DNA of 64,000 bases from Tremella fuciformis (taxonomy: Eukaryota > Basidiomycota > Tremellomycetes > Tremellales > Tremellaceae), in NCBI GenBank assembly GCA_032768795.1, contig CP136493.1:1426001-1490000 (forward strand). Reading direction: 5' to 3'. The translations under genes and the position numbers were made by a program. This document shows positions 14,220-26,000 of this stretch, piece after piece (position 1 is the stretch's first letter; each line of letters starts with the position of its first letter). The notes below the pieces were generated by a model. It was not told the origin of the DNA and ran no database searches. It was given only the letters and a program-made list of their open reading frames with translations.

Positions 14220-15477
14220 ATGTCGTTCTCAGTACGCGCGCCACTTGCCTCCTCATCTCGTCTCGCTCTGCCGCGACGGGCGCTCCGGCCCGCTTTGGCG
14301 GCCCGCCGGTGGTTGACGACAGACGATGTGCTGGAGCAGGTGGAGAAGCTGTCTCCTCGCGAGGCGGTGGAAAGGAAGAAGAAGGCGTACGAGGACAAGT
14401 ACGGCGAGCAGCTCCGGGCGAGGGTACAGAAGTGCATTTCCCTCCTTCTCACATGAATCACATGTGCTCATTGGCAGGGAAGGGGTGCAGGATCTCGACG
14501 CGCTGAAGCGCAAGGTGCTTGCTCCTTCGGTCCGGGCGGCACTCAAGGCCAAGAAAGCTCGCGAGGCCGTCAGCGCTGCACAGCCCGAGCCGTCCGACGC
14601 TGCACAGGGTCAGGCAGAAGCGTCCAAAGCCGCTGCTGCTAAGCGCCGGGCGGCGCTGGACCAGGCGCAGGCCGACAAAAGCTCGGGCGACCGAGCAGGT
14701 GTCAAGGTGTGTCTGTTCCGCGGCTCCTCGAACTGCCCGCAAGCCTGATCATAGCCACTCGGATCGATTCTCAACCTCCCGCTGCTACACCTGACACCTC
14801 ACGATGCCGACGCCATATCCAAGATATGGACGACTTATCACCTGACCCACGCCTCGCTCGCGAGCTCCTTCCTCTCGGCATCACTACCTCCATCTACCTA
14901 CGGCACGATGGTGGCGCTCGCTCAGCAGAACCCGTTCTTCGTCTTGCCCCTGCCGCGCGAGTCGGCAGACGGAGCAGTCAAGACGGACCAGTACGACATG
15001 TTCTACCTGCAATGGCTCCTCCATCCGACTCCGCCTCCCCCGCCCGCCCCGACCGACGCTGCGTCCCAGGGTGAAGCAGTGGAGCTGCCGCCCACGACGT
15101 CGGTCATCTTCACGCCGCTCGACGAGTTCAGGAAGAACGCCGAGTGGGCACAGCCGTACCTCGTCCTCACGCACTACCCTGACCTCGCCTCCTCGCACGA
15201 CGTCGTGCTCATGCGCGGTGAGATCACGCCGGCCAGCGCGGGCGGCGCCGAGGGGAGCAGTGCCAACCCTGGCTGGCTGCTGAGCCAGCAGCAGGCTCAG
15301 CTGCTCGCGCTTGCGCTGCAGAGATTCTACTGCGCGGACATCATCCCGAAGAGCGAGACGCCCGACGAGAGTGTCGCCCGGGCAATGCGAAAACAGGCGT
15401 TGCGTGGGTTCCGCGAGAAGCCGCAGGAGTGGGACTGGACAAAGTTGGTCAGCATGGCATATGGCGGCTTGGTGTAA
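14220..15477 (+). CDS. ATP11: Mitochondrial F1-ATPase assembly chaperone Atp11
   Basis: Three exons are inferred (14220-14431, 14478-14706, 14755-15477), giving 387 aa. The N-terminus (MSFSVRAPLASSSRLALPRR) is rich in Arg/Ser/Ala and lacks acids, as in a mitochondrial targeting signal. A Lys/Ala-rich helical region follows, then the family core LGSILNLPLLHLTPHDADAI with SKIWTTYHLTH. The later beta-rich segment contains QQNPFFVLPLPR and QYDMFYLQW. Atp11 binds free F1 beta subunits in the matrix and prevents aggregation before hexamer assembly. The first donor was placed at 14432 because the earlier GT at 14424 does not restore the frame. Confidence 0.92.
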
Positions 15478-15757
15478 ATCATAGCGACAAGTCTATAACT
15501 ACTATTGCCTCGCCATCAGATCATATGCCACTGCTCATTTGTGCCCACGCCTCCCCATCTTAAGTGAGGGGCCGCAACAAAGGAAGGGTGAATTGGTCTC
15601 CCGGCAACGGAATGGCAACCTCCGTGTGCTTCTTGACATACAACAATCAACCATCATGCTTCTCTGAACATACAAAAGGCCTCTCTCCTGTCCATTTCCT
15701 TCTTCTGTCTGACCCCATCTCCTGCCTACCCCCCTCTTTTCTTGCCACTTGTCCAAT
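15478..15757. other. Intergenic, tandem genes ATP11 / chromodomain protein
   Basis: This 280-bp gap is pyrimidine-rich toward the downstream start (ctcctgcctacccccctcttt), as in a fungal promoter or leader. No other feature is seen. Confidence 0.4.
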
Positions 15758-18700
15758 ATGTCTACATTTCACGATGCCGAACTCCGCAAAGTTCAGCTCG
15801 AGCGGGACGGCTCGGCAGAGTCGTCCTCCGAGTCCAGCGACTCTGAGGCCGAGTCGCTGCCCACAAGCATCGACAGTAACGTCTCAGTCAAGTATATCGT
15901 CGGTGCGTCTTGCTGTCTTCGCAACCTAGACTCCATTGCTCATGACCAGACGCGATCAAGTGGGCCAGATGGTACGACTCGCGCCGGACGCGCACGGACG
16001 GGTGGGTCGGATGGGTGCGTTTCTGACTCTCTTGGCGGCAAGACCTTGAGCTGACAGGCAGCACTACGGCGTCATGTGGGAAGGATACCTCAAGACACAG
16101 TCGGACACGTGAGTCTCGAAGCCATTGCGTCGGCTGCGATGCGCTGACCACCTTCGCAGGGAAGAGCCATACAGTTCCTTTGTCGTGGACGATGATACCA
16201 ACAAAGCGCCGCTTGTGGAGGAGTATGTAGCTAGCCAATCGTCAACGACATGCTAACTCACAGATTCTGGGCTGCAGTCGGGCGTCCGATCTTGCCCGGG
16301 CGGGATGCTCCGAGACCGAGGATCAAGCGCGCCGACCCGGAAGAGCTCGTCGAGTGTCCTCGCTGGAAACTCAAGGAACGATTCCTCGGCGCCAAGCCGC
16401 GGCGCGATATCAACGTCTATCGTCGGCGACGCGAAAAGGAGCTCAAAGGTCTGCCCATCACCAAAGCGGATTCCGACTATTATGCCAGGAAGAAGCGAAT
16501 CGCCGAGAAGAGGAAGCGGAAAGCGGCCGAAGCAAAGGGTCTCCTGGAGCCAAAGACGACCAACAAGAGCAATCAGCTCGCCGTGACGAGCGCCACGACT
16601 GGGCCAACGCCCTCTACTGCTACCACAGTCATTCCGGAAATGACCACGATCAATGCGCCGACACCGTCCTCGGAGTCATTGGACAAGTACGCTTATTTGT
16701 TCGACTCGGACCCCGAGGATGAACCGCCTGTGCGCCTCCAACAGCCGCCAACAAAGACAACGCAGAAGCGGAAGGCCGCCTCCCCCGTCCCGGCCGAGCC
16801 GAGCAGACCCTCTGAGCTCACCAAAAAGGCCAAGCCTGCCTCTGTAGCAAAGAAAGTGAGCCCGAAGAAAGTTGCGCGTGCGTCGTCCAAGCCGCCGCAA
16901 GAGATCGCGGCTGGCAAGATCGAGCGTCTCGCCGGGCTCGGCAAGATCAAGAGGCGCACAGAGGAGGAGATCTTGGCACAGCAGCAGAAAGAGGCCGAAG
17001 AGTTCACGATCATTCCGACCTTTGGCGAAGCCGCCCCAGACATCTTTCCTGCTGCCGACAAAAGGCCTCCGCCCGCTCTACCGGTCAAGTCGGAGTCGAA
17101 GGACGATGACGAGGTCGAGGAACCGCTTGAATCCGACCAGCCTCGCCGTGTGGCAGAAGAGCCATTATTCTCGCCCGCAGACCGCTCGCCTTCTCCACCG
17201 GCAATTCGATCGCAGATCCCCGCACCTAGCGGTCCCTCTGCCGTACAGAAGCCCATTCCCACCGGACCTCGGCCAAAGTACCAGCAGCCTCGTCTGACCA
17301 AGGACATCGTTTCCGCAGAATACGGTACTCATCCTCCGATCCGGCCACCGAATGCTTCAGCGAGTTCACGGCCACTCTCACCCCGAAAGATAGCTGCGAG
17401 TCTACCTAACAGACCCGTCTCACCGGTGAAAGGGCTGCCGCCGATCCGACCGGTTCCCACCGGACCAAAGGCCAGCTTATCTTTCGTTCCTCGCCGTACG
17501 AGCGGTGACGTGCCCACATTGCTTGCGCCTCTGTCCTCAGCCCCATCCGTTCTCGGTCCGTCTCTGACAACGTCGCCATCACTTCACGTCAGCCCCTCGC
17601 TTGCGTCGTCACCGAGCCTACCTGCCGCGCCTGCCAGTGTATACGACCAGACTCGTGACCCGCGGCGTAAGAGGCCCACTGCTCCGGCTGACAGTGTCCC
17701 TACGCGCCCTTCACAACCTTCCTCACAACCTCCTGCACCAGCCTCATCCACATCTGATCCGCTACCAATATCGGCGCGATCGCTGCCCATGAGGAGAGAA
17801 GGCTCATCGGGCTCTGAGAATGGCTGGAGATCAACCAACACGCATCGACCCGGGATCCTGTCGTCCCTCTCAATGACTCTGCAAGCACCACCGCCAGCCG
17901 CCGATGCAAGGTTCGACGTCCAAATCTTGTCCGGATCGAAACCCTCAAGCGCCGAGACGGATTTCATCCGCAAACGACTGAACTCGGTATCGACCCTCAT
18001 CATGGAGCCTATGGATGTCGAGTATTTCGTTTCCGCTCTCAAGCTTGGCGCTAGGATGCAGCAATGGGCTAAGGTGACACACGCGGAGCAGAGGAGAAAG
18101 GACCCCGCAGAACGCGCCTCGTGGAGCAAGGTGAAGTCTTTGTCGAGCGAATCAAGGAGGATGTGGGTCTGTTACACCGACTCGCCGGATGTTGGTGGTC
18201 TAGTTTTCTCGCATCAAGCGCTGGTCATGGTACGCGCCGACCAGATCGATTTGTCGCCGCTCAATTTGGGTCCATGGAAGTCGAGTGAGATTGGATTCGC
18301 CTTGGTGCTATTAGCCCTCCCAATTGGCGTTTCATCCTTGGCGCCTCGACTGCCATCGCCTGTCAGACCGCTCATCGACCCTCTCCCGCCAGCACCGATC
18401 GTCCCGTTTATCTCTACTCCGGCGACCTTGCTTGAAAGCTTTGGTATATCGCAAGACTTCCTCCGTGGTCTTCGCGGTCGGCCCATACTGAAGCTTCCTG
18501 GTCCGGAAGGTGCAGCGGATGCTCTGCACACGGCTCTGGTAGGTGCATTCAGGGATAACGGTGCGTTGCCCTCCACGAACGGCATGGCAGACGTCGTTGT
18601 CATCGGTAATGCCAAATTGCTGCGAAGCCTTGCCAAGATGGAGCTCAAGAATGCCCTACTGCGTCGCGGCACCAGCGTCTACGCAGTAGGACCGTCACTA

Positions 18701-19456
18701 GCGCTGCATCCGAAGCAATGGACACTGCGACCGATCTGGCAGGCCGGCGCGCTGGTTACATTTTCGCCGACCCTGATTCTTCGCTCTCCTGCCAAGTTTG
18801 TGGAAATTTTGTCCATGGTCAGATCCAGCGAAAGCTGGGGCGCATATGTACTGCCGTCCGTCGTGGAATGGGTTGTAGCGTCTTGGCAGGAGAAAGCGTT
18901 AGTGTCCTGCGGCGTCACTCACCAGACAGCGGCTGACCTTTCCAGGCGCTGTCCAGAGCCAAGCAAAGCGTACGATGCCTTTCTCGCCGCCCTAGCCTTT
19001 GCCGGAGACTCAGGTGGCCTAGCCGTATCCTGCGCCCCTCCTTCACCCTCCATGACAAGGACTTGCGCTCTATGGACCGCCTGGGTCCAAAGGACATCTC
19101 GCTGCACCGATCTGGAAGGGATCCTCGCGACCTGCAAGGGCGTGCGCTCTGGTTCCTCGACATATCGTGCTCAAGCACCTTCTGGCCAGCTCGAGCTGAT
19201 CGACGTCGAGACGGAACAGATTGAGGACCTTACCGCCATGCGAGCACAGCCACATACCGTCCCATTCCGCCGTTACCTCTACGTTGGAGAGGTGAGCGAT
19301 CGCGCCAGGCTCGCGAGGCTCGGCCAGGCGGTCGAGCTTGTGGCGGTGGACGATTTTGCCGCCATCTTCAGTGGGGTACGTTACCGGCATTGGTGTCCAC
19401 CACAACGTGCTCACGATACAGGCTGTTTAACGGAAGCAAATCCTGGTACATGTTGA
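15758..19456 (+). CDS. Large chromodomain-like protein, putative heterochromatin reader
   Basis: Five exons are inferred (15758-15902, 15950-16001, 16058-16108, 16160-16222, then a long exon from 16264), giving about 1,167 aa. Residues 44-115 form a chromodomain-like unit only after four small introns are removed: VKYIVDAIKWARWYD, then HYGVMWEGYLK, then EPYSSF and PLVEEFWAAVGR. These fit the aromatic-cage strands and C-terminal helix of chromodomains, though the insert between strands is long. A basic Arg/Lys segment (RRRREKELKG ... KKRIAEKRKRKAAEAKG) follows, then about 400 disordered Pro/Ser residues. The C-terminal part (about 560-1160) looks folded but was not recognised. The 3' end is uncertain: a GT at 19381 could start an intron, and CpG-free DNA begins at 19433. 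It may act like Chp1 or HP1, but that is inference. Confidence 0.6.
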
Positions 19457-19871
19457 GTGGGTCATTTGAACCTCCTCAACTGCCCTTCCTGCCACCCTGA
19501 TCCCACTCTGCTGCTTCTGTGTCAGCCCTAGCTGCACAGGCAGCCTGAGTTTGTGCTGTCAGCATGCTCAATCCCCTTGAAGCTTGATGGAATGCTTCTG
19601 CAATTGCCATTCTGGGCATAAATCCCATGTGGCTGTTTATGCTGCTTGATCCCTCCTATCAGCAAGCCTGTCACAGTCCTGTCACAACCTGTCACATCTG
19701 TCACATCTGTCACTTGTGACATTTGTGTCAGCCAATTCAGTGAATCTAGCTGAATTTCAGTCAATTTCAGTCAATTTCTCTTTTTGAGCCTTCTTGCCTG
19801 ATCTTTGTCATTCATTCCTCTGCTAGACTCACTGCATATTTTTCCATCCTGTCCATGTTTTGAGAAGCTAT
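19433..19871. other. CpG-free intergenic stretch with TGTCAC repeats
   Basis: I see no CG dinucleotide in these 439 bases, whereas flanking genes have several per 60 bases. The segment has no convincing ORF. It contains five TGTCAC units at about 9-11 base spacing (19669-19713) and a repeated tttcagtcaa (19755-19774). CpG loss is typical of methylated, decayed transposon DNA, so this may be a relic. It abuts the 3' end of the chromodomain gene. Confidence 0.6.
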
Positions 19872-20093
19872 CGTTGTGCATGCATGATCCAACGCCTGTG
19901 ACCCGTCAATGCACCGAGAGCGTTCGGACAAGTCCGATTTCTGCGGATCAAAAGGTGGATGGATCGTCGATCATCTGGAATTTTTCGACTCGCACTCCAC
20001 AATCTCTCATCTCATCTTTTTTCTTTTTCTGGGTTTGCCATGCGCTTATAATACTCCATCAGTAAGATCGTCAGCACCCGCTTCGCCATCGCC

Positions 20094-23000
20094 ATGTTGC
20101 CAAGGCCCGTGCTCAGCCGATCGCACAGTCTGCGGACGCCTGTGGGCTCGAGACCCATGACGCCCGATCCCGAAAAGTCGACAGCACCAGCTCCAGTCGA
20201 GGCCGATTTCTTTCCGACCCAAGGGGCAGCTGTACCTCGCGCATCGGGCTGGAGAGGATACGTGCAGCGATGCTCAGACGTGCTTGTCAAGCACGGCGTG
20301 GAGGAGAGGGGCATCGTACCTCTCGCAGAGGATGTCAGTGCTGTCGAGCGGGGCTTATCTGTGACGAAGCTGATCGGCACAGGAGCGAGAAGAACTGAGT
20401 GGATGGAAGTATCTGCCGACATTCACGATCTACGCGGCGTGGAACACGAACATTTTGACCGTGGGTGTCCTCTGCTGCGTGGCAGTGGAGAAGGGACGCT
20501 GATGTCAGTTCTCTGAAGGGGTTGTCGGACCTGCGCTGTTCGGGCTGGACTTCAAGACGTCCGCGATATGTATCGTCCTCTTTGGCCTGGCCTCTTCGAT
20601 ACCGCCCGCCTATCTGGCCACAAACGGGCCGCGGACAGGTATGCGACAGCTCGTCCAAGCCCGTTATGCTCTCGGGTGGGCTGTCTGGATTTCTGGCTAG
20701 ATCGAAGCTGACTTGAAGATACTGGCCGGCGATGGTGTTCGGTCTGATAAACTGTCTGTCATTCGTCGGCTTCCTCTCCCTCACTGTCATTCTGGGCGGC
20801 CAGTGCCTGTCGCTTGCATCTGCTTCATCTATGAGCTGGACAGTGGGCATCGTCGTGGTCTCCATCATTTCCCTTCTAGTGGGTCTGCTCGATAGGTCTC
20901 GCCTACTTGATGCTGATGGCAGCTCTCGTTCGTCGGCCTGCGCGCGCTGCACGTCTTGTCGCTGGCTTCTTTCCCAATCATCCTTGTTCTCTTCATTGTC
21001 CTTGTCGGAATCAACGGAAGCAACCTGCACGCCGCGATGGGCGAGGCTGCTCAGGCTATGACGGATGTGAATGCCAGCGGAGTGCTAGGCTACGGAGCAA
21101 GTCTCATCGGGTTCACAGTGTCGTACTCTAGCTTGGCGAGCGACTACGTGGGTGACTCAGCCACTCCTAGGGTGTCTGCTGATTCTCCAGACCAACACTC
21201 TGCCTGCCCACACGCCCCGCCTGACCCTCTTCCTTGTGGTGTTCTTCGGCTTTGCCATCCCCATCATCGTCATCCAGCTCCTCGGCGCCGCGTCGCAGCT
21301 GGCGGCAGCGGGCATAGCCACATGGACCGACGCTGCGGCTGTGGGCACCCCAGACCTCCTGTACGCCATGGTCGGTGCGGGTAAGGCCGCTCGATTCGTC
21401 ATGGTCCTGTTCTGCTTCAGTGTCGTTGCAAACACCGCGCCGACAATCTACTCGTGCGGCCTCAGTCTGCAAGTGGCGGTGCCATGGCTCGTACGCAGTA
21501 CGCTTCACCTCTCGTCCCATCCCACCGCTCTGACGAACAGTACCGCGCTACTTCCTTGCCTTTGTCGTTTCTGCCGTCTACCTTCCTGTTGCAATCGTTG
21601 CAGCTACCCACTTCTACGACGCGCTCGAGAACTTTTTGGCAATCCTCGGGTATTGGACGGCCATATATATGCCTCCTGTGGCGCTTGAGGCCATCTTCTT
21701 CCGCAGACCTGTCGGCCCGATGACCTATCCAATCGACGACTGGGACCAGGCCAAAAGGCTGCCGATAGGCATAGCGGCGGTAGTAGCTGGTCTAGCGGTG
21801 CGTTCACCCCGGCTAGTCATCGCATCGCTGACGGTCAGGGTATCCCAGTCATCACTGCTGGCATGGCAGAGGTGTGGTGGACAGGATGGATCGCCCGTGC
21901 TATCCCAGGCGGAGCGTGAGTCACTGGCTTCACGCCTTCAACTAGGTAAATCGGCGGTGGCGCGTCGCCGATGGGGCGTAGCTCTGACTCCGGAAAATTT
22001 TGGACTTTTCATCTCTCATCTGTACATCTACATCAGAATGGCTTTCCAGTCAGCTTTGTTCAAAAAAGCACTCAGGCAGCACCAGAGAGAGCAAAAAAAG
22101 CGACATCCCAACCCTCATGATGAGCACAAGCATTCCTGCTCTCAACAAAGCCGCCCACAGCCAGTCAGACACTCTCCCTATCACCCACCCCAGCAACAAT
22201 CCTACCTGCCTCCTGGGTCAGGCAAAGTCAATGGAGAGAAGAAGCCATGGGTGCCCAAAAGACCTGTTGTGAAGTCCTTGTGAGTCAGGCTCTCTCTTGG
22301 CATGACACAAAGCTGACTTGTAGCTTCAATGGTCCAGTCACCAATCCCCAGACCTTCAGATTGCCCTTGTGGAAAAGTAGGATGCTGGATTGGCTGAGGA
22401 AGATGAGAACACTCAGAGGAGGAGAAAGCCCACCTGGAACTCCTCTCTTCACTCCTCCCCCCACCCCTGAGCCTCCTACCTGGTCAGATCCCCCAACTCC
22501 TGCTGCTGATGATCCTGTGTGGGATGATTACAGACAGGAGATGGAGGCAGATAGAGGTAGTGTTAGTAGCTAGAGAGAGCACAATGACATGCATACACCC
22601 CATGAACTTGAGATTCAGCTGATGCATCAAACACTCAGAGTCATGCTTGATCAACTTTTATTCAGTCTACCTATGCATTGTCATTCATCTTTTTCTCTAT
22701 ACATTTATTCTGTCATCTGAAGCATCTGACGTCTAGACGCATCCCTTGCTGCCAATACACGTCCTGATACTCCCCCCCTTCTACTCTCTGTGTTCAAGCT
22801 GTTCAATCTTGCCCAATCAAAGCCTGGCTTGAAAGCAAGGCCCTCCAGAGATCTTGCTCTTGAGATTGCCACAAATGTCAATCCCGTTGAGAAGTCGGCT
22901 GAACCAAGATCAATCACTGCCTTGTCCAGCGTCATACCCTGTGATTTGTGTATGGTGATAGCAAATGCAAGCTGCAGTGGCAGCTGGCGTCGAGAGCACC

Positions 23001-26000
23001 GCTGCCCGTTTGTTGTCTCCCATCTGGCTGTATGGGGCACAATGGGAACCAGTGGTATGTTGTCTGTGGTGTGCCAGGGTGTTGGTCCAGTGTAGGATGG
23101 GAAGGCGACCATGACCACAGAAGGAACAGATTGATGAGGAGGCTCAGATGGTGAGAGCCCAATCTGATATACTGTGCCCCTGGTGCCATTGACCAATCCC
23201 TGCTCGATCCAGAGGTTGCGAGAAAGCATGACTTGAGCACCAATCATGAGGAAGACAGCAGGAGCAAGCCCCTGTGCCTGTTCCTCTGAAGCCTGGGCTG
23301 CTCCTACCCCTGTGTGCTGAGCCAGAGAGCGCAGTACAGGCTGTCCAGAGCGAGCCAAAGTGTGTAGGTTGATCTCGGAGACACTCTGCTTTGTTGCACA
23401 AAGACATACAGCATCTTGAAAGGCCTGCTGAGATGCCGGGGAAAGGTTCCCCCAGAAGCGAGAGGACAGAAGGGTGTAGTCCTCCTGTTGAGGTGTCCCG
23501 GTGTGCAGGCGAGCAAGGGTTGCTTTGAAGGCAGTGGTGGTAGGGTCGGAGCCTTCCTGCCTCATAACAGCATCAAGCTGAACGCTCTCAGTGAAAGCAA
23601 GGTAGATATCTCGGCCAATGTTGCTGAGCCTGCCTAGATAGGAGGTTTTTGTCGAGCGTGCAGTGTTGTACAGTGGAGTGTCTCCCACAGGGGGCAGTTG
23701 ACCAAAGTCGCCAATGAGCAGGACAGACAGACCGGCAAAGGGCAAGTACGCTGTCGACGGAAAGATTTGACCAAGAGCAAGGTTGATTCTCCCCAAGGCC
23801 GCCCTTCCAACCATGCTTTTCTCATCAATGATGAGGTATCGTGTCCCATGCCACTCTTCCTGGAGGCTGGCAAGCTTTCCCTCTCCAAGCTTGTCATGAC
23901 TTTCCTCTATTGAGCCTCCAAGACCAAGGGCAGCATGGTATGTTGAACCAGCAATGTTGAATGCCGCCACACCCGTGGGGGCAAGCCGGCGGACAATGGG
24001 ATTTGTGCTGAAGTCGAGATTGTTGTGCTGCCCAGATTGGAGCCCTTGAAGAGCTTGGGATATGGCGTCAATGAGGAAGGATTTGCCTGTTCCTGCTGTC
24101 CCATCGATGTTGAGGAGTATTTGAGGGACTGACTCTCCAGAGAGCAGACGGTTGGCATGGCGCAAGACCTTGTCAAAGATGAGGCGCTGTGTGGTGTTGA
24201 GTAGTTGGGGATCGACAGTGTTGCGAGCTACAGAAGGCTGAGACTGCTTGGTCAGCTCACAGTATGCAGTGGATTGTAGGCCACTGCTCACCTTCTTGCG
24301 TTCGGTTTCTAAGTAGCTTGCCCTCTCTCCTATACCATCTGATCCCCACTCCCTCCCCACTGCTTCCCAATCGTGGGAAGTATCAATATCACGTGCTCCA
24401 AGCAGTGGCCCATTCCACCCATCTTCATCAAACTGAGGGCCCATTCCAGCCAGAACTTGCCAGTCATCAAGCTCGTGGTCATTGACTTCTTCACCCTCAG
24501 AAAACTCTGAGTCACTGTCGTTTTCATTGTCACCCTGTTGTTGACGGATGGGTCGCTTGGGCAATGTGTCTTGGTGCCCCTCTGGGTGGTCCTCAGTACA
24601 GCGAGAAAAAGCTTCTGTCCAGGATTCGTCATCAAGCTTGAGCTCTGAAGGGTGTCGATGAGGATGGTGGAGTAGTAACTTTGCCCGGCACCAGTTTTGG
24701 TGATCCTCAGACTGAGGGTCTGATGGATAATACAGCGGCCAGAGAATGATGATCTTTGGGTGCTTCCTTCGAGTGGCGTTGCGACCTTGTTTCCGGTAGA
24801 ATTGAAACCATTCGTACAGGCTGATGCCCTCATGCTCTGGCTGGCGTGCCAAGTAGGCATCGTGCCAGTCTTGCTCCTCCACACCTTGGTCCAGTCCCTC
24901 ATCTTCCTGCCTCTGCCTCAGGCGTCTCTGTCTCTTTTCCAGTATGCAGAGTGTGCCAAACTCTCGTGATGCAGACATCATATGTCGACCAAAGAGCTGA
25001 TGACAGACTTCCTGAGCACTGTAATCCCTCTCGGTGACAATGCGGCTGAGCATCTTCTGGAAGACAATTCGTGAAGATGTTTCTTGCTCCAGGCGGGTTG
25101 AGATAGCCTGCATTATCTCGCCAAAGTTGTTGGATGGTTTTTCGCATTTTGAAGCATACTTGGAGATGTAGGAGGCAACTGCACGGGGATCTGTGCATGG
25201 ACTGATGTCGGAGTTGGCTCGCCATCCCAGTGCAGTGACTGCATTGTAACTGTTGAGGTGGGTGTCGTTGCGTGGTGTGATGAGTTGCTTGTTTCTGTTG
25301 GGATTGACAACCAGTCGGAGTTCTGTCTCCAGCTCCTTGGGGAACTTGAAGCGACAGACAAGCGGACTGTTGGGAGGAGATCCTTTTGGGCGGCGAAGAC
25401 AATAGGCAGTGCACCTCGTGTGCCTCTGGACACGGTTGAGCATCTGTGCCAGATCTTTGAAGCGAAAGATGATTTCGTCGCTACTGTGGGCAGAGGGGTG
25501 CTTTGGATGAGGCGGAATGTCCTCTCCAGGATTGATGGTTGACACTCTGGTGGACCAGAAGTCAAGGAATTCCTGGACACTGTCCGGATTGTTGATATCA
25601 AGGGTGTCTGGGGATGGCGCCCCCTTGAGCCAAACCAGTCCATGGACATGGCTGGAGCCTCGATTTTGCCATTCAAAGCGATACCACCAGTCCTCTATTC
25701 CAAGCAGGGGTTTGAGGACCTTGGCCAAGAACAGCTCAAATCTTCGATAGAACCAGCAAGCTGCAATTGCTGGGTTCTCATTGACGTTCTTGGCATTGAT
25801 GCGTTGTCGATCAGGTTCGCTCATAGTTGGTAGCGCTTGGTCCGGCATGTGGACGTGGAGATCTGGCCACTGAAGATCCGCAGCTGAGAATGTGATGAAA
25901 GCATGTGGAGTGCCCAGTTGACGGATCATTGCAGCAAGATTGCGACTCTGCTGTGCCCAGTAGGGTGGTGTTCCGGTTAAGGTGGCTGCTGATCGTCGCA

